Source: Symbiodinium natans (Eukaryota > Sar > Dinophyceae > Suessiales > Symbiodiniaceae). From it: 22,500 nucleotides of DNA. The stretch is taken from NCBI GenBank assembly GCA_905221605.1, contig CAJNDS010002302.1:1-22500 (forward strand), in the 5' to 3' direction. The notes under the pieces are model-generated. The model ran no database searches. It was not told the origin of the DNA and worked only from the letters and a program-made list of their open reading frames with translations. The position numbers were made by a program, and so were the translations under genes. Shown here piece after piece: positions 7,321 to 15,188 of the stretch (positions are counted from its first letter, which is position 1; the number at the start of each line of letters is the position of its first letter).

Positions 7321-7410
7321 TTGGCTTTAGGGTTTATAGGGTTTAGGGTTTAGGGTTTATAGGGTATAGGGTATAGGGTTTAGGGTTTAGGGTTTGGGGT
7401 TTAGGGCTTA
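7321..7410. repeat. TTTAGGG array with TATAGGG variants
   Basis: TATAGGGT variants alternate with TTTAGGG. The same variant pattern appears at 16809-16881. Confidence 0.9.
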
Positions 7411-7473
7411 AGGAAGTCCAGCTCTCAAAAACCCTAAGCCCTTGGCCCTAAGCTGAACCTGCAAGCCTTGGGG

Positions 7474-7565
7474 GGGTTTAGGGGTTTAGGGGTTTTTGGG
7501 GTTTAGGGGTTTAGGGTTTTTTGGGGTTTAGGGGTTTAGGGGTTTAGGGTTTTTGGGGTTTAGGG
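7474..7565. repeat. TTTAGGGG/TTTTTGGGG array
   Basis: Octameric TTTAGGGG units and longer T5 variants form a higher-order block of about 35 bp, seen three times. Confidence 0.85.
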
Positions 7566-7637
7566 CCAAGTAGTCCATTGAGGGCCGCTCGTTCAGTCGC
7601 ACGGCGTTGCCCTCGCCACTGACTTGGATCAATCTGC
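7544..7637 (-). CDS. Candidate terminal exon
   Basis: After GCCCAG|G, 30 codons are open (contains QIDPSQWRGQRRATER) and close at a TAA inside the antisense repeat. Codon AG+G joins it to the donor at 7714. A plus-strand frame in the same spacer (SIEGRSFSRTALPSP) is the main alternative. Confidence 0.33.
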
Positions 7638-7713
7638 CTGGGCGTAAAGGGGCTTCGGGCTTAGGGTGTCGCCTAAACCTTAAACCTCAAAAGGCTGTAG
7701 GTTCACGTAAAAC

Positions 7714-7778
7714 CTGCCATTTACGGTTTTCCGCGATGTTTCAAGACTCCGGGTTAGTTTCGTGGAGAACACTCTGCC
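7714..7778 (-). CDS. Candidate internal exon
   Basis: TTTAG|GGC starts 21 codons (contains VFSTKLTRSLETSRKT) that end GGCAG|GTTTTA. The 76-bp candidate intron 7713-7638 contains degenerate repeat units and ends CCTTTACGCCCAG|G, a good acceptor. Product unknown. Confidence 0.38.
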
Positions 7779-7801
7779 CTAAACCCTAAACCCGAAACCC
7801 T
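7776..7801. repeat. Short CCCTAAA array
   Basis: Three units with one CCCGAAA variant. Confidence 0.8.
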
Positions 7802-7916
7802 CAAGACTCTTGTTGAGGCTACGTTGCGAAGGGCATGGGGGATGAAATGCGTTGTAGGGGTCTACGGACTAATGGCCTGAGGTCCAACTGACGGAAGAGA
7901 ATGGAAGGCGCCCTAA

Positions 7917-8150
7917 CTAGGGTTTAGGGTTTAGGGTTTGGGGCTTAATTAGGGTCTAGGGTTCAGGTTCAAACCCTTAAACCCTAAACCCTGGTGCCCT
8001 GATACCCTCAAAGGCCCCAAAACATCCCAGAAACCCGAAAGCCACACAAGGCCCCCCTCCCCACCCGCCACTTTAGGGCTTGGGCTTTAGGACGATAGGC
8101 TCTCGGGGCTATACATACAGACCAATAGGCTGCTTCTAGGGTAAACTCTA
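7917..8150. other. Short arrays and unique DNA without clear exon
   Basis: TTTAGGG units lie at 7917-7945 and CCCTAAA units at 7973-7992. The rest is unique GC-rich sequence with only a weak minus frame. Confidence 0.35.
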
Positions 8151-8319
8151 GTCTAAACCCTAAACCCTCACAACATAAAACCACCCTAATGTCCGTTCGC
8201 CCAAGAAAAGTCCTCAAGCCCTTTAGTCTACCGGAAGACTCGAATGTAGCTCCCTTTTGGGTAGCTTGCCATAAGACCTACCACTGAAAAACCCATAACG
8301 GGCCCCAAGAAGAACTGCA

Positions 8320-8400
8320 TGGGTCTTTCCCAAAATAGGGGTACCCCTTGTATACCCCAAAGAGAATAGAATAGAATCCCCTTAAAGGGACCCCACATTG
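8320..8400. mobile_element. Partial TGGG-type foldback element
   Basis: The left end TGGGTCTTTCCCAAAATAGG, GGTACCCC and the AGAATAGAAT interior match the element at 6342. No clear right end is visible. Confidence 0.45.
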
Positions 8401-8536
8401 GAGTCGTCAGGTAAGCTGAGGGAAGCGCCCCCCGGAAAGGTCTCACCTGAGCGGGGTCGAAAAAAAAACGTACGCGGGCCGACCTCCTTCCGAATTTGCG
8501 TGCTTGGGGCTAAGGATTTAGGGGAGTTTATGCCCG

Positions 8537-8584
8537 TAAACCCTGAACCCTAAACCCTAAACCCTAAACCCAAAACCCTAAACA
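8537..8584. repeat. CCCTAAA array
   Basis: About six units with one CCCAAAA variant. Confidence 0.85.
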
Positions 8585-8617
8585 GCCCTAACCATAGCTT
8601 CGGTGTAAACCCTAAAC

Positions 8618-8657
8618 CCATTAGGGAAGCGGCTTCCCATTCCCTGTTGTCATTGCC
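8618..8657 (-). CDS. Candidate micro-exon
   Basis: TTTAG|GGC, thirteen codons (NDNREWEAASLM within), then G|GTTTAG. It is flanked by telomeric units in the sense orientation on both sides. At 40 nt it is too short to be convincing alone. Confidence 0.22.
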
Positions 8658-8716
8658 CTAAACCAATCCTGTGCTGTAAGCCCTAAACGCCAAATATGCG
8701 CGACGCGCGCCATATA

Positions 8717-8797
8717 AGCCCTAAACCCTAAACCCTAAACCCTAAACCCTAAACCCTAAACCCTAAACCCTAAACCCTAAACCCTAAACCCTAAACA
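8717..8797. repeat. CCCTAAA array
   Basis: About eleven perfect units. On the minus strand it lies directly downstream of the CAG|GTAAAC donor. Confidence 0.95.
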
Positions 8798-8804
8798 CGT
8801 TTAC

Positions 8805-8904
8805 CTGTTTTTTAGGGTTCAGGGTGCAGGGGCTTACTCTTCGGGTCAGGGTCCCTGAAGAGGCAGCAGTGTTTTGAAAAACTCCATCCGCGTTTACATA
8901 ATCC
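8805..8904 (-). CDS. Candidate internal exon with strong borders
   Basis: The acceptor CTTTAG|G at a telomeric edge is followed by 33 codons (contains DYVNADGVFQNTAASS and LTRRVSPCTLNPKKQ), ending AAACAG|GTAAAC. This is one of the best matches to a general donor consensus in the window. One nucleotide precedes the first full codon and the end is phase 0. The product is unknown. An overlapping minus frame is open but has no matching donor. Confidence 0.45.
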
Positions 8905-8936
8905 CTAAAGCCCTAAAGCCCCTAAAAGGTCTAAAC

Positions 8937-9060
8937 ACCCTAAACCCTAAACCCTAAACCCTAAACCCTAAACCCTACGACCTAAAACCCTAACAGCCCG
9001 GAAGCCCTGAGGGCCGAAAAGCCCCCTAAACCCTAAACCTTCGCCTTCGATGCCAATTTT
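8937..9060. repeat. CCCTAAA arrays and short spacer
   Basis: Units at 8937-8978 and 9024-9040 surround unique pieces too short to interpret. Confidence 0.7.
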
Positions 9061-9134
9061 GAGCGCTACTGAACCCCCCCAAGGCTGACCTGTTGGGCTA
9101 AGGGTTTAGGGTTTGGGGGGTTGAGGGTATCAGC

Positions 9135-9196
9135 CAACCCTAAACCCTAAACCCTAAACCCTAAACCCTAAATCCTAAACCCTATCAACCCTAAAC
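9135..9196. repeat. CCCTAAA array
   Basis: It serves as the donor side (minus strand) of the exon at 9197-9308: CAGC|GTTTAG. Confidence 0.9.
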
Positions 9197-9308
9197 GCTG
9201 CGATTCTTTGCGGAAACTCGGGTCCTTGAGGACCCCACCCAGTTCTGAGACCACCTGGCGGAGAAGAGTGCCGGGTTTCAAGAGAGCTTCGGGCTCAACG
9301 CTTTCATG
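9197..9308 (-). CDS. Candidate internal exon, amphipathic
   Basis: Thirty-seven codons are open (contains EALLKPGTLLRQVVSELGG and LKDPSFRKESQ), ending CAGC|GTTTAG at the array edge. An in-frame TAA at 9309-9311 bounds it upstream, so an acceptor must lie within the first codons (GAAAG|C is possible). Both flanking arrays read TTTAGGG in the sense direction. The leucine/valine pattern suggests a helix. The family is unknown. Confidence 0.43.
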
Positions 9309-9332
9309 TTAGGTTGCGGTTCGGGCTTGCCC

Positions 9333-9399
9333 CAAACCCTAAACCCTAAACCCTAAACCCTAAACCCTAAACCCTAAGCCCTAAACCCTAAACCCCAAA
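9333..9399. repeat. CCCTAAA array
   Basis: Nine units with one CCCTAAG variant. Confidence 0.95.
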
Positions 9400-9497
9400 T
9401 AGGGTGCCTATATAAACCCTCAACCTGCAGGGCTTCTTGGGCCACAGAGTATGGGGAGGGGGCCTACGCCATCGGTTTCGGGTTGGGAGTCTGAAGT
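9400..9497. other. Exon-like spacer, strand undecided
   Basis: It lies between divergent arrays. The plus frame contains SWATEYGEGAYAIGF and the minus frame contains SDSQPETDGVGPLPI with a possible donor GCAG|GTTGAG. Either could be an exon. Confidence 0.25.
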
Positions 9498-9639
9498 GTT
9501 TAGGGTTTAGGGTTCAGGGTTCGGGGTTTAGGGGGTATAATTCGACCGGGCCTCAGCCTATTTGGTGCTTAAGGCTCAAAAGCTCCTACCAGCCACCCAT
9601 AGCCCTGAGATGCAGGTGCCTGACTGAGCTCTGGTGAAG

Positions 9640-10000
9640 GAACTGAAATTAAGTTCCTGTCATCAGGGCACTATACTCGATTCTGCTATGTTACTCTCTA
9701 TATCACCCCATGCTGGCGACCTTTTCAAGTTCAAAGAAGAACCCTTGGCTCTTAAGACACTAGTGCTATCCTCGGAAGTTTGAGAATTATAAACCCGAAG
9801 CCCTAAGCATACGATCCCGAAGATCCTCGAACATGTTCGAAGAATCTGAGCATTTGGGCCCTTTAGCTGAAAGCTCATGAGGCCGCGCCTCAGATAATTA
9901 GAATTAGGCTCTAAAGGGCCAACTTTCTCTCAAAACTCCGGTCATTAAACTTTCGGTCAAAACTTTTTGATACCAAGACCCTGTACAGTTTCTATAACCT
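9640..10000. other. AT-richer non-coding spacer
   Basis: It has no array and no convincing frame, and lies downstream of a plus-strand frame that ends with TGA near 9637. It may be 3' flanking DNA. Confidence 0.3.
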
Positions 10001-10001
10001 C

Positions 10002-10105
10002 TACACCCCAAACCCCAACCCAAAACCCCAATCCCAAAGCCCAAACCCAAACCGTAAACCCCAAACCCTAAACCCTAAACCCACAACCCTAAACCCCAAA
10101 ACCCC
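10002..10105. repeat. Highly degenerate CCCTAAA array
   Basis: Units such as CCCCAAA and CCCAAAC dominate, so this looks like an old array. Confidence 0.75.
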
Positions 10106-10204
10106 GACCGCCTCTTCCTGGCTCTGAGCCCTGCCCCGGGCTGGAAAATAGCGCCTCGCACAGCGGTCTTAAGGTGGGCGCTTAGGGGTTCAGGGTTTGG
10201 GGCT

Positions 10205-10299
10205 CGGGGTCCAGGACTGCCTTGGGTTTAGGGTTTTTAGGGTTTGGGGTTGAGGGTTGAGGGTTTAGGGTTTAAGGTTTGGGGTTTGGGGTTTAGGGC
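10205..10299. repeat. TTTAGGG array with GTTGAGGG variants
   Basis: Repeat with several TTTGGGG and TTGAGGG units. Plus-strand TTTAG|GGCG precedes a short frame (LFIARRLHESI) ending in TGA near 10354. Confidence 0.85.
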
Positions 10300-10523
10300 G
10301 CTCTTCATTGCCCGAAGGCTCCACGAAAGCATCTGAAAGGCCTGGCTTCCGGGATGACTGGGCCCCTCAATGGTGGACACTGGCTGAGAGAGAAAACATG
10401 AGTGAAGGAATATGTGACTGAATGAGGCTTTCTGATTATACCTGCTGATGCTCAGGATTGTCATGATCAGTCGCATTCTGGCTATCATACCTCCGGAACA
10501 TCACAACTATGCCTGCATAATCA

Positions 10524-10566
10524 TAACCCTAAACCCTAAACCCCCAAACCCCTAAACCCTGAACCC
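10524..10566. repeat. CCCTAAA array
   Basis: Five to six units. Confidence 0.85.
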
Positions 10567-10642
10567 GGTAAGATCATGCGGCGGGTGAGGTCCGACAAGC
10601 ACACCGGGTGGCGGGCGGCGATGCAGCAGAGGAGCTCCAGCC
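10567..10642. other. Exon-like spacer, strand undecided
   Basis: Minus frame contains ELLCCIAARHPVCLSDLT. The plus frame in the same register contains VRSDKHTGWRAAMQQR. It lies between divergent arrays, so donor edges exist for both strands. Confidence 0.25.
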
Positions 10643-10754
10643 TAGGGTTTAGGGTTTAGGGTTTAGGGTTCAGGGTTTAGGGTTTAGGGTTTAGGGTTTA
10701 GGGTTTAGGGTTTAGTGTTTAGGGTTTAGGGTTTGGGGTTTAGTGTTTAGGGCT
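10643..10754. repeat. TTTAGGG array
   Basis: About sixteen units with TTTAGTG and TTCAGGG variants. Confidence 0.95.
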
Positions 10755-10756
10755 TA

Positions 10757-10850
10757 AAACCCTCAGAAAAATATCTTGGACATGATCCTCATAAAACCAA
10801 AAGGGGAAAGTATTTTAGGTGTCCCGAGGGCCTACCGAGTTATACAAGGT
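10757..10850. repeat. Dispersed repeat, copy 1
   Basis: CCCTCAGAAAAATAT... through AAGGGGAAA...TGTCCCGAGGGCCTACC. It is related along its length to 16095-16190 in the same orientation. It has no coding capacity. Confidence 0.55.
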
Positions 10851-10952
10851 TTAGGCTTGATTCAGGGATTCGGGTTCGGGGGGCTCGAAGTACCCAGGAG
10901 AAGCTTTTCGGATGTCCGGTGGGCATACTTTGGGTTTGGGTTTAGGGAAAAA

Positions 10953-11009
10953 AGGTTTATAGGGTTTAGGGTTTAGGGTTTAGGGTTTAGGGTTTAGGGT
11001 TTAGGGTAG
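10953..11009. repeat. TTTAGGG array
   Basis: Eight units. Confidence 0.95.
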
Positions 11010-11271
11010 AATGGCTCAGGGCATATAGGGTTTCGCGAAAACTAGACAATCAGGTGCACAGGTGGCCGTCGGCACTTCTCATCGAGTGTTGAGAGAGAGA
11101 GAGCAGCACTACGAATGGTAGCTTTCAGAAGGATGTTGGCTAATTGTTGCATCTTTGCCAGCAAGGTGGGGGCAGCAACCCTAAGCCCTTGGAGCCTGAA
11201 CAGAAAAGGGCGCATGGTTCGTACACCTTAGTCCCAGATGCACCCGGGGGAAGCCCTGGGCGCCGCGCAGG
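11010..11271 (+). CDS. Weak exon-like region between same-sense arrays
   Basis: Plus frames contain VAVGTSHRVLREREQHYE (ending about 11118) and, after a possible acceptor TTTGCCAG near 11161, KVGAATLSPWSLNRKG to a TAG. A (GA)n tract lies within the first. The borders are not good enough for a firm call. Confidence 0.2.
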
Positions 11272-11386
11272 GTCTAGGGTTTAGGGGTTTAGGGGTTTAG
11301 GGGTTTAGGGGTTTAGGGGTTTAGGGGTTTAGGGGTTTAGGGGTTTAGGGGTTTAGGGGTTTAGGGTTTCGGGTTTAGGGTTTAGG
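11272..11386. repeat. Octameric TTTAGGGG array
   Basis: About eleven TTTAGGGG units, then two heptamers ending TTTAGG before the exon at 11387. The array is homogenised to an 8-mer distinct from its neighbours. Confidence 0.95.
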
Positions 11387-11557
11387 GTGAACAACTATCG
11401 GTTGTTGCGTGACCTGTCAGCCTGTAACGAAGTGGAACTTCTGCAGAAGTGCCAGATGCTGCGACTGCGTCATCCTCGTTACAACCAAGAAAATCATCAA
11501 ATTCCACTGGGCTATATACTCATGATACCTTTGCCTGATTCGGACACTAAACCCTAA
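11387..11557 (+). CDS. Candidate terminal exon, stop supplied by telomeric repeat
   Basis: Directly after TTTAGG, 56 codons are open (contains NNYRLLRDLSACNEVELL and HPRYNQENHQIPLGYI). The TAA is the first one in the downstream CCCTAAA array (codons ACT AAA CCC TAA). Composition is well mixed with strong hydrophobic periodicity. An aligned minus-strand frame is also open, but less protein-like. It is one of the better coding candidates; product unknown. Confidence 0.47.
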   Translation: MNNYRLLRDLSACNEVELLQKCQMLRLRHPRYNQENHQIPLGYILMIPLPDSDTKP

Positions 11558-11665
11558 ACCCCAAAACCCTAAACCCTAAACCCTGAACCCTAAACCCTAA
11601 ACCCTGAACCCTAAACCCTAAACCCTAAACCCTAAACCCCGAACCCTAAACCCTGAACCCTGAAC
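11547..11665. repeat. CCCTAAA array with CCCTGAA blocks
   Basis: About seventeen units with CCCTGAA variants clustered at the right end. Confidence 0.95.
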
Positions 11666-11826
11666 CCTGATCAAGGCAACGAGGCCGTCGCCACCATCCC
11701 AGCTCCCCCCGAAATCGCTGGAAACGTCATCTTCAGCGGAAGCGCTTCCTTGGCTGTCTGTGCTGCCATGGCATCCACAGGCAGTGCAAGCCCCCAGATG
11801 CCCAAAGAGCCCAAGACTCCTTAACT
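11666..11826 (-). CDS. Candidate exon, acidic and glycine-rich
   Basis: A minus frame of about 53 codons (contains GSASAEDDVSSDFGGSWDG) ends ATCAGG|GTTCAG at the array edge. An in-frame TAG just above 11826 bounds it. The plus frame is open too (contains EIAGNVIFSGSASLAV) and ends at TAA 11822-11824. I prefer minus because the border is donor-like and the array is in sense orientation. Confidence 0.33.
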
Positions 11827-11858
11827 AAGCACTATACCTTGAATCATGTTGATCCTTG

Positions 11859-12296
11859 TCGAGGGGCTGGATTTCTTACATTTAAGAAATCGAGGAGCTG
11901 GATTTCTTAAATTTAAGGAATCGAGGGGCTGGATTTCTTAAATTTAAGAAATCGAGGGGCTGGATTTCGTAAATTTAAGGAATCGACGGGCTGGATTTCT
12001 TATTTGGCGGGGGGGGGGGGGGGGGCGGAGGAATTTCTTAATTTTAGCCAAACTCTCCAATTTGGCTGGATTTCTTAATGTGAGGGCGGGGGGGGGGGGG
12101 GAATGGGGCTGGCCCAAATTAAGAAATCGAGGCCGCTGGATTCTTAAGGGGGGGGGGGGGGTCGGAGGAATTTCTTATTCATTTTAGGCCAAAACCCTCC
12201 AATTTAGGCTTGATTTCTTAATTTGAGGGGGGCAATTGGGCTGGACCCCAAATTTAAGAAATCGAGGGACTGGATTTCTTAAATTTCTGTACTTCA
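11859..12296. repeat. 31-bp palindromic tandem repeat with poly-G runs
   Basis: TCGAGGGGCTGGATTTCTTA units recur at 11859, 11890, 11921, 11952 and 11983 (31-bp period). Each contains the near-palindrome TTTCTTAAATTTAAGAAA. From 12000 the block becomes longer units of over 100 bp with G runs of 13-18, two of which share CGGAGGAATTTCTTA...CTCCAATTT. No gene is visible. Confidence 0.85.
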
Positions 12297-12368
12297 AGCA
12301 TGCTCAAACTGCCACGTCAAGGTGTCACCTAATTCGTCTATAGCCGAGTCCATGAGGCCGTAGCTTGT

Positions 12369-12443
12369 TGTTTGGGGTTTAGGGTTTAGGGTTTAGGGTT
12401 TAGGGTTTGGGGTTTAGGGTTTAGGGTTTAGGGTTTAGGGTAT
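12369..12443. repeat. TTTAGGG array
   Basis: Ten units, with a single TTTGGGG variant inside. Confidence 0.95.
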
Positions 12444-12530
12444 AGATGGGTTGAGGGCTTTGGGATCATACCACGGTCTTACAACTCCTGATTTAAGCAG
12501 TCTGCCAGGGCGTATGACTGTCTGAGTTCC

Positions 12531-12627
12531 TCAGGACACCGATGGAACAATGCCAAGCTCCACGCGCTCTCTTGGCGAGTAGGGCCTGAGCTGCAGTAGT
12601 TGGTTCTCCCACAAGCTACCCCGCACC
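12531..12627 (-). CDS. Candidate terminal exon
   Basis: After GTTTAG|G, 31 codons are open (contains GSLWENQLLQLRPYSPRE) to a TGA. It follows a degenerate CCCTAAA array in sense orientation. The phase does not match the phase-0 donor of 12687-12774 through the nearest acceptor, so the two may not be neighbours in one transcript. Confidence 0.38.
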
Positions 12628-12686
12628 CTAAACGCTAAACCCTAACTCAACACTAAACCTTAAACCCAAAACCCTGAACCCTAAAC
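12625..12686. repeat. Degenerate CCCTAAA array
   Basis: Variants CACTAAA, CCTTAAA and CGCTAAA. Confidence 0.8.
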
Positions 12687-12774
12687 CGCGCTGGCGCGAG
12701 CAAGCTCCAAGAAACGAGACGTCCCAAGGAATCTGGCTATGCACCCAGCAGCAAAATACCAATCACCATCGGCC
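12687..12774 (-). CDS. Candidate exon ending at an array edge
   Basis: CCTCAG|G is followed by 29 codons (contains DGDWYFAAGCIARFLG and RFLELARASA), ending GCG|GTTTAG. The hydrophobic stretch could be part of a membrane or helical segment. Not recognised. Confidence 0.38.
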
Positions 12775-12779
12775 CTGAG

Positions 12780-12856
12780 GCTTTAGGGTTTAGGGCTAGG
12801 ATCTAGGATCTAGGGTTTAGGGTTTAGGGTTTAGGGTTTAGGGTTTAGGGCTGAGG
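12780..12856. repeat. TTTAGGG array
   Basis: It contains two GATCTAGG variants near 12800. Confidence 0.9.
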
Positions 12857-12944
12857 GTGCATGAAGCCGACCATGGACTAGCCAAGAGGCGGCTCTTGAA
12901 TCGACCGTGGGGAGCTGAGCGGGGTAGCCTCAGCCGACTTCTCG
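12857..12944 (+). CDS. Candidate internal exon between same-sense arrays
   Basis: After CTGAG|G, 29 codons are open (contains ADHGLAKRRLLNRPWG), ending CTCG|GTTTAG. Both flanking arrays read TTTAGGG on the plus strand, as expected for an internal exon. A minus frame is open as well. Confidence 0.33.
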
Positions 12945-13236
12945 GTTTAGGGTTAGGGTTTAGGGTTTAGGGTTTAGGGTTTAGGGTTTAGGGTTTAGGG
13001 TTTAGGGTTTAGGGTTTAGGGTTTAGGGTTTAGGGTTTAGGGTTTAGGGTTTAGGGTTTAGGTTGTAGGGTTTAGGGTTTAGGGTTTAGGGTTTAGGGTT
13101 TAGGGTTTAGGGTTTAGGGTTTAGGGTTTAGGGTTTAGGGTTTAGGGTTTAGGGTTTAGGGTTTAGGGTTTAGGGTTTAGGGTTTAGGGTTTAGGGTTTA
13201 GGGTCTAGGGTCTAGGGTTTAGGGTTTAGGGTTTAG
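12945..13236. repeat. Longest TTTAGGG array (about 290 bp)
   Basis: About forty units, nearly perfect, with single TTGTAGG and TCTAGGG variants. It is the longest array in the window. Confidence 0.98.
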
Positions 13237-13433
13237 GTTACATGGAAGCTCCTTCCTGGAAGCTCTTTTGGCTTAGTAAGTCTACTTAGTATCCGCTAGA
13301 CTCGCTAATATCACCAAAGCCCACCTGCCTAACCCTACTTACGAAGTCTAAAGGCAAGGGCTTCCAAGTTATGACTGCACACTACTGAGATGTTGGAAAG
13401 GGAAGGCTCTGGATGACATGGAGGCTGCGCCCA
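13237..13433. other. Unique spacer with weak inverted repeat
   Basis: TGGAAGCTCTTTTGGCTTAG near 13257 is loosely mirrored by AAAGGCAAGGGCTTCCAA near 13350. It could be another, decayed foldback element. No exon is called. Confidence 0.3.
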
Positions 13434-13435
13434 TA

Positions 13436-13538
13436 TGGGGGTTTCCGAAATAGGGGTACCCTTTTCGGGGGGTTTCTATCAAAGGGATTGTACTATTTGG
13501 GGTTTATTAAGGGTACCCCCTAGTTTTGGAAATACCCA
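13436..13538. mobile_element. TGGG-type foldback element, uninterrupted reference copy
   Basis: TA|TGGGGGTTTCCGAAATAGGG... to ...TTTTGGAAATACCCA|TA, 103 bp, with GGTACCC on both arms. This copy has no telomeric insert and shows what the interrupted copies looked like. Confidence 0.7.
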
Positions 13539-13715
13539 TATTTGCAAGACGCCCAGTGAATCTATTGCGGGCAACTATGCCAGGCCTTCCCGTGACGGCT
13601 TAGTCGACCCCAAACCCCAAACCCTAGCATCTCCCATCTACCCACAAACTCCTTCGACCCCTCAATTAAGGAACATGCCTTAAATCATATTGGGGTTCCT
13701 ATTCCTTAGTCGGGA

Positions 13716-13822
13716 CCCTAAACCCTAAACCCTAAACCCTAAACCCTAAACCCTAAACCCTAAACCCTAAACCCTAAACCCTAAACCCTAAACCCTAAAC
13801 CCTAAACCCTAAACCCTAAACC
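13716..13822. repeat. CCCTAAA array
   Basis: About fifteen perfect units. Confidence 0.97.
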
Positions 13823-13947
13823 CCTTAATTCAGGGGTTTTGGAGTCAACGTGTGACTCTGCGGGCCCCGTGGTCTCAGCAGGGGGCCGACGCTGAGGTTG
13901 ATCCGTGACTGCCACCTTCTGCCGGCCAGTGCCAGGAAGACTGGATC
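13823..13947 (-). CDS. Ambiguous exon-like spacer
   Basis: Minus frame contains GRQKVAVTDQPQRRPP and ETTGPAESHVDSKTPE and ends near AGGG|GTTTAG. The plus frame contains RLIRDCHLLPASARKT. It lies between divergent arrays, so both strands have a donor edge. Confidence 0.27.
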
Positions 13948-14000
13948 GGGTTTAGGGTTTAGGGCTTAGGGTTTAGGATTTAGGGTTTAGGGCTTAGGGT
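13948..14000. repeat. TTTAGGG array
   Basis: Seven units with GCTTAGGG variants. Confidence 0.9.
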
Positions 14001-14024
14001 AGCAGCCTACAGCCCCTGCAGTAG

Positions 14025-14112
14025 CACAGAGTGAACATGTGTGCAAAGCAGCTGGCCTCTTCTTGTGCAGAACGGGTCCCTCAGGCACATGCTGCAGCTT
14101 CGGTATTGCAAT
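14025..14112 (+). CDS. Candidate exon joined across a 40-bp telomeric intron
   Basis: After TGCAGTAG|CAC an open frame (contains NMCAKQLASSCAERVPQ) ends TTGCAAT|GTTAGG in phase 1. The next exon begins with GG before its first full codon, so the split codon is TGG. An ATG at 14037 could be a start instead of the acceptor. Another plus frame (contains KAAGLFLCRTGPSGTC) is also open but does not join. Confidence 0.36.
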
Positions 14113-14152
14113 GTTAGGGTTTAGGGTTTAGGGTTTAGGATTTAGGATTTAG
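14113..14152 (+). repeat. TTTAGGG array, candidate 40-bp intron
   Basis: GTTAGG...GGATTTAG|GG. It is made only of telomeric units, two of them TTTAGGA. Confidence 0.75.
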
Positions 14153-14238
14153 GGCATCTGGTCTCCAACGGCTCAGCCCTAGACCCCCTCAAACCCAAAA
14201 GCAACCCCGAATTCAAGGGACGACCCTCGGCATGCTAG
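14153..14238 (+). CDS. Candidate terminal exon
   Basis: After TTTAG|GG, 27 codons are open (contains LVSNGSALDPLKPKSN) to a TAG. The GG start phase matches the exon above. It lies between convergent arrays, like other 3' ends here. Confidence 0.38.
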
Positions 14239-14253
14239 GTAATTGAATGGGAT

Positions 14254-14398
14254 CCTAAACCCTAAGCCCTAAAGCCCCACACTTTGGCTCTAAAACCCTA
14301 AGCTTTGGCCCTAAACCCTAAACCCTAAACCCTAAACCCTAAACCCTAAACCCTAAACCCTAAACCCTAAACCCTAAACCCTAAACCTTTAAACCCAA
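14254..14398. repeat. CCCTAAA array
   Basis: The left part is degenerate with TTTGGC inserts. The right part (14310-14390) is perfect. Confidence 0.95.
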
Positions 14399-14433
14399 CC
14401 CTACATGCGCAGCCCTTGGAGTGTCTCAGAATC

Positions 14434-14496
14434 TCAGAGCTTTCCCTCGGCGCCGGGCTCTTCAGATGCCGACCTGCCACCGTTCTCTATGATAGC
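14434..14496 (-). CDS. Candidate terminal exon, short
   Basis: TTTAAG|GCT starts 20 codons (AIIENGGRSASEEPGAEGKL) ending TGA. Same-sense array upstream. It is too short for confidence but has the same acceptor type as 760-822. Confidence 0.3.
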   Translation of the reverse strand, partial: AIIENGGRSASEEPGAEGKL

Positions 14497-14508
14497 CTTA
14501 AACCCCAA

Positions 14509-14680
14509 ACTCTACACCCGAAACCTAAACCCTAAAGCCTAAAAGCCTAAAACCCTAAACCCTAAAACCCTAAAACCCTAAAACCCTAAAACCCTAAAAC
14601 CCTAAAACCCTAAAACCCTAAAACCCTAAAACCCTAAAACCCTAAAACCCTAAAACCCTAAAACCCTAAAACCCTAAACC
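14509..14680. repeat. Octameric AAAACCCT array
   Basis: About eighteen nearly perfect octamers at 14535-14680 after a degenerate heptameric start. Confidence 0.97.
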
Positions 14681-14832
14681 AGAAGTATCCAACCCTCAAG
14701 TACGGAACAGTACGGAAGCCTAAGCCTAAAGGTTCCCAGAAGGGACTGAGGGAATTAGGCACCTTTTCTCCCCACCTACATCTACCCTTTAAGGGAGTAC
14801 ATGGGGTACCGAACTCCCTCACTAGGGTGTAG

Positions 14833-14967
14833 AGTCTGGGGTCGTGGGTTTCGGGTACGAAGAACCTGTACAAAAACCCTAATCATGCAACTCTAAAATC
14901 TGGATGGGCCCCAGGGAACGCCACAAGGCCAGAACACAACAAAAGGCCCCCCAGCAAGACCCAGTGG
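14833..14967 (+). CDS. Candidate exon with GTGAGG donor
   Basis: After GTGTAG|AGT, 45 codons are open (contains WVSGTKNLYKNPNHATLKS and TRPEHNKRPPSKTQW), ending TGG|GTGAGG, a good general donor, exactly where the TTTAGGG array starts. Phase 0 matches the exon at 15189. Its basic, asparagine- and proline-rich composition suggests a disordered tail. Not recognised. Confidence 0.43.
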
Positions 14968-15188
14968 GTGAGGGTTTAGGGTTTAGGGTTTAGGGTTTAG
15001 GGTTTAGGGTTTAGGGTTTATGGTTTAGGTTTAGGGTTTAGGGTTTAGGGTTTAGGGTTTAGGGTTTAGGGTTTAGGGTTTAGGGTTTAGGGTTTAGGGT
15101 TTAGGGTTTAGGGTTTAGGGTTTAGGGTTTAGGGGTTAGGGCTTAGGGTTTAGGGCTTAGGGTTTAGGGCTTAGGGTTTAGGGTTTAG
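14968..15188 (+). repeat. TTTAGGG array, candidate 221-bp intron
   Basis: It begins GTGAGGGTTTAGGG and ends GGGTTTAG|AG. It is telomeric repeat throughout, with GCTTAGGG variants near the 3' end. Confidence 0.9.
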
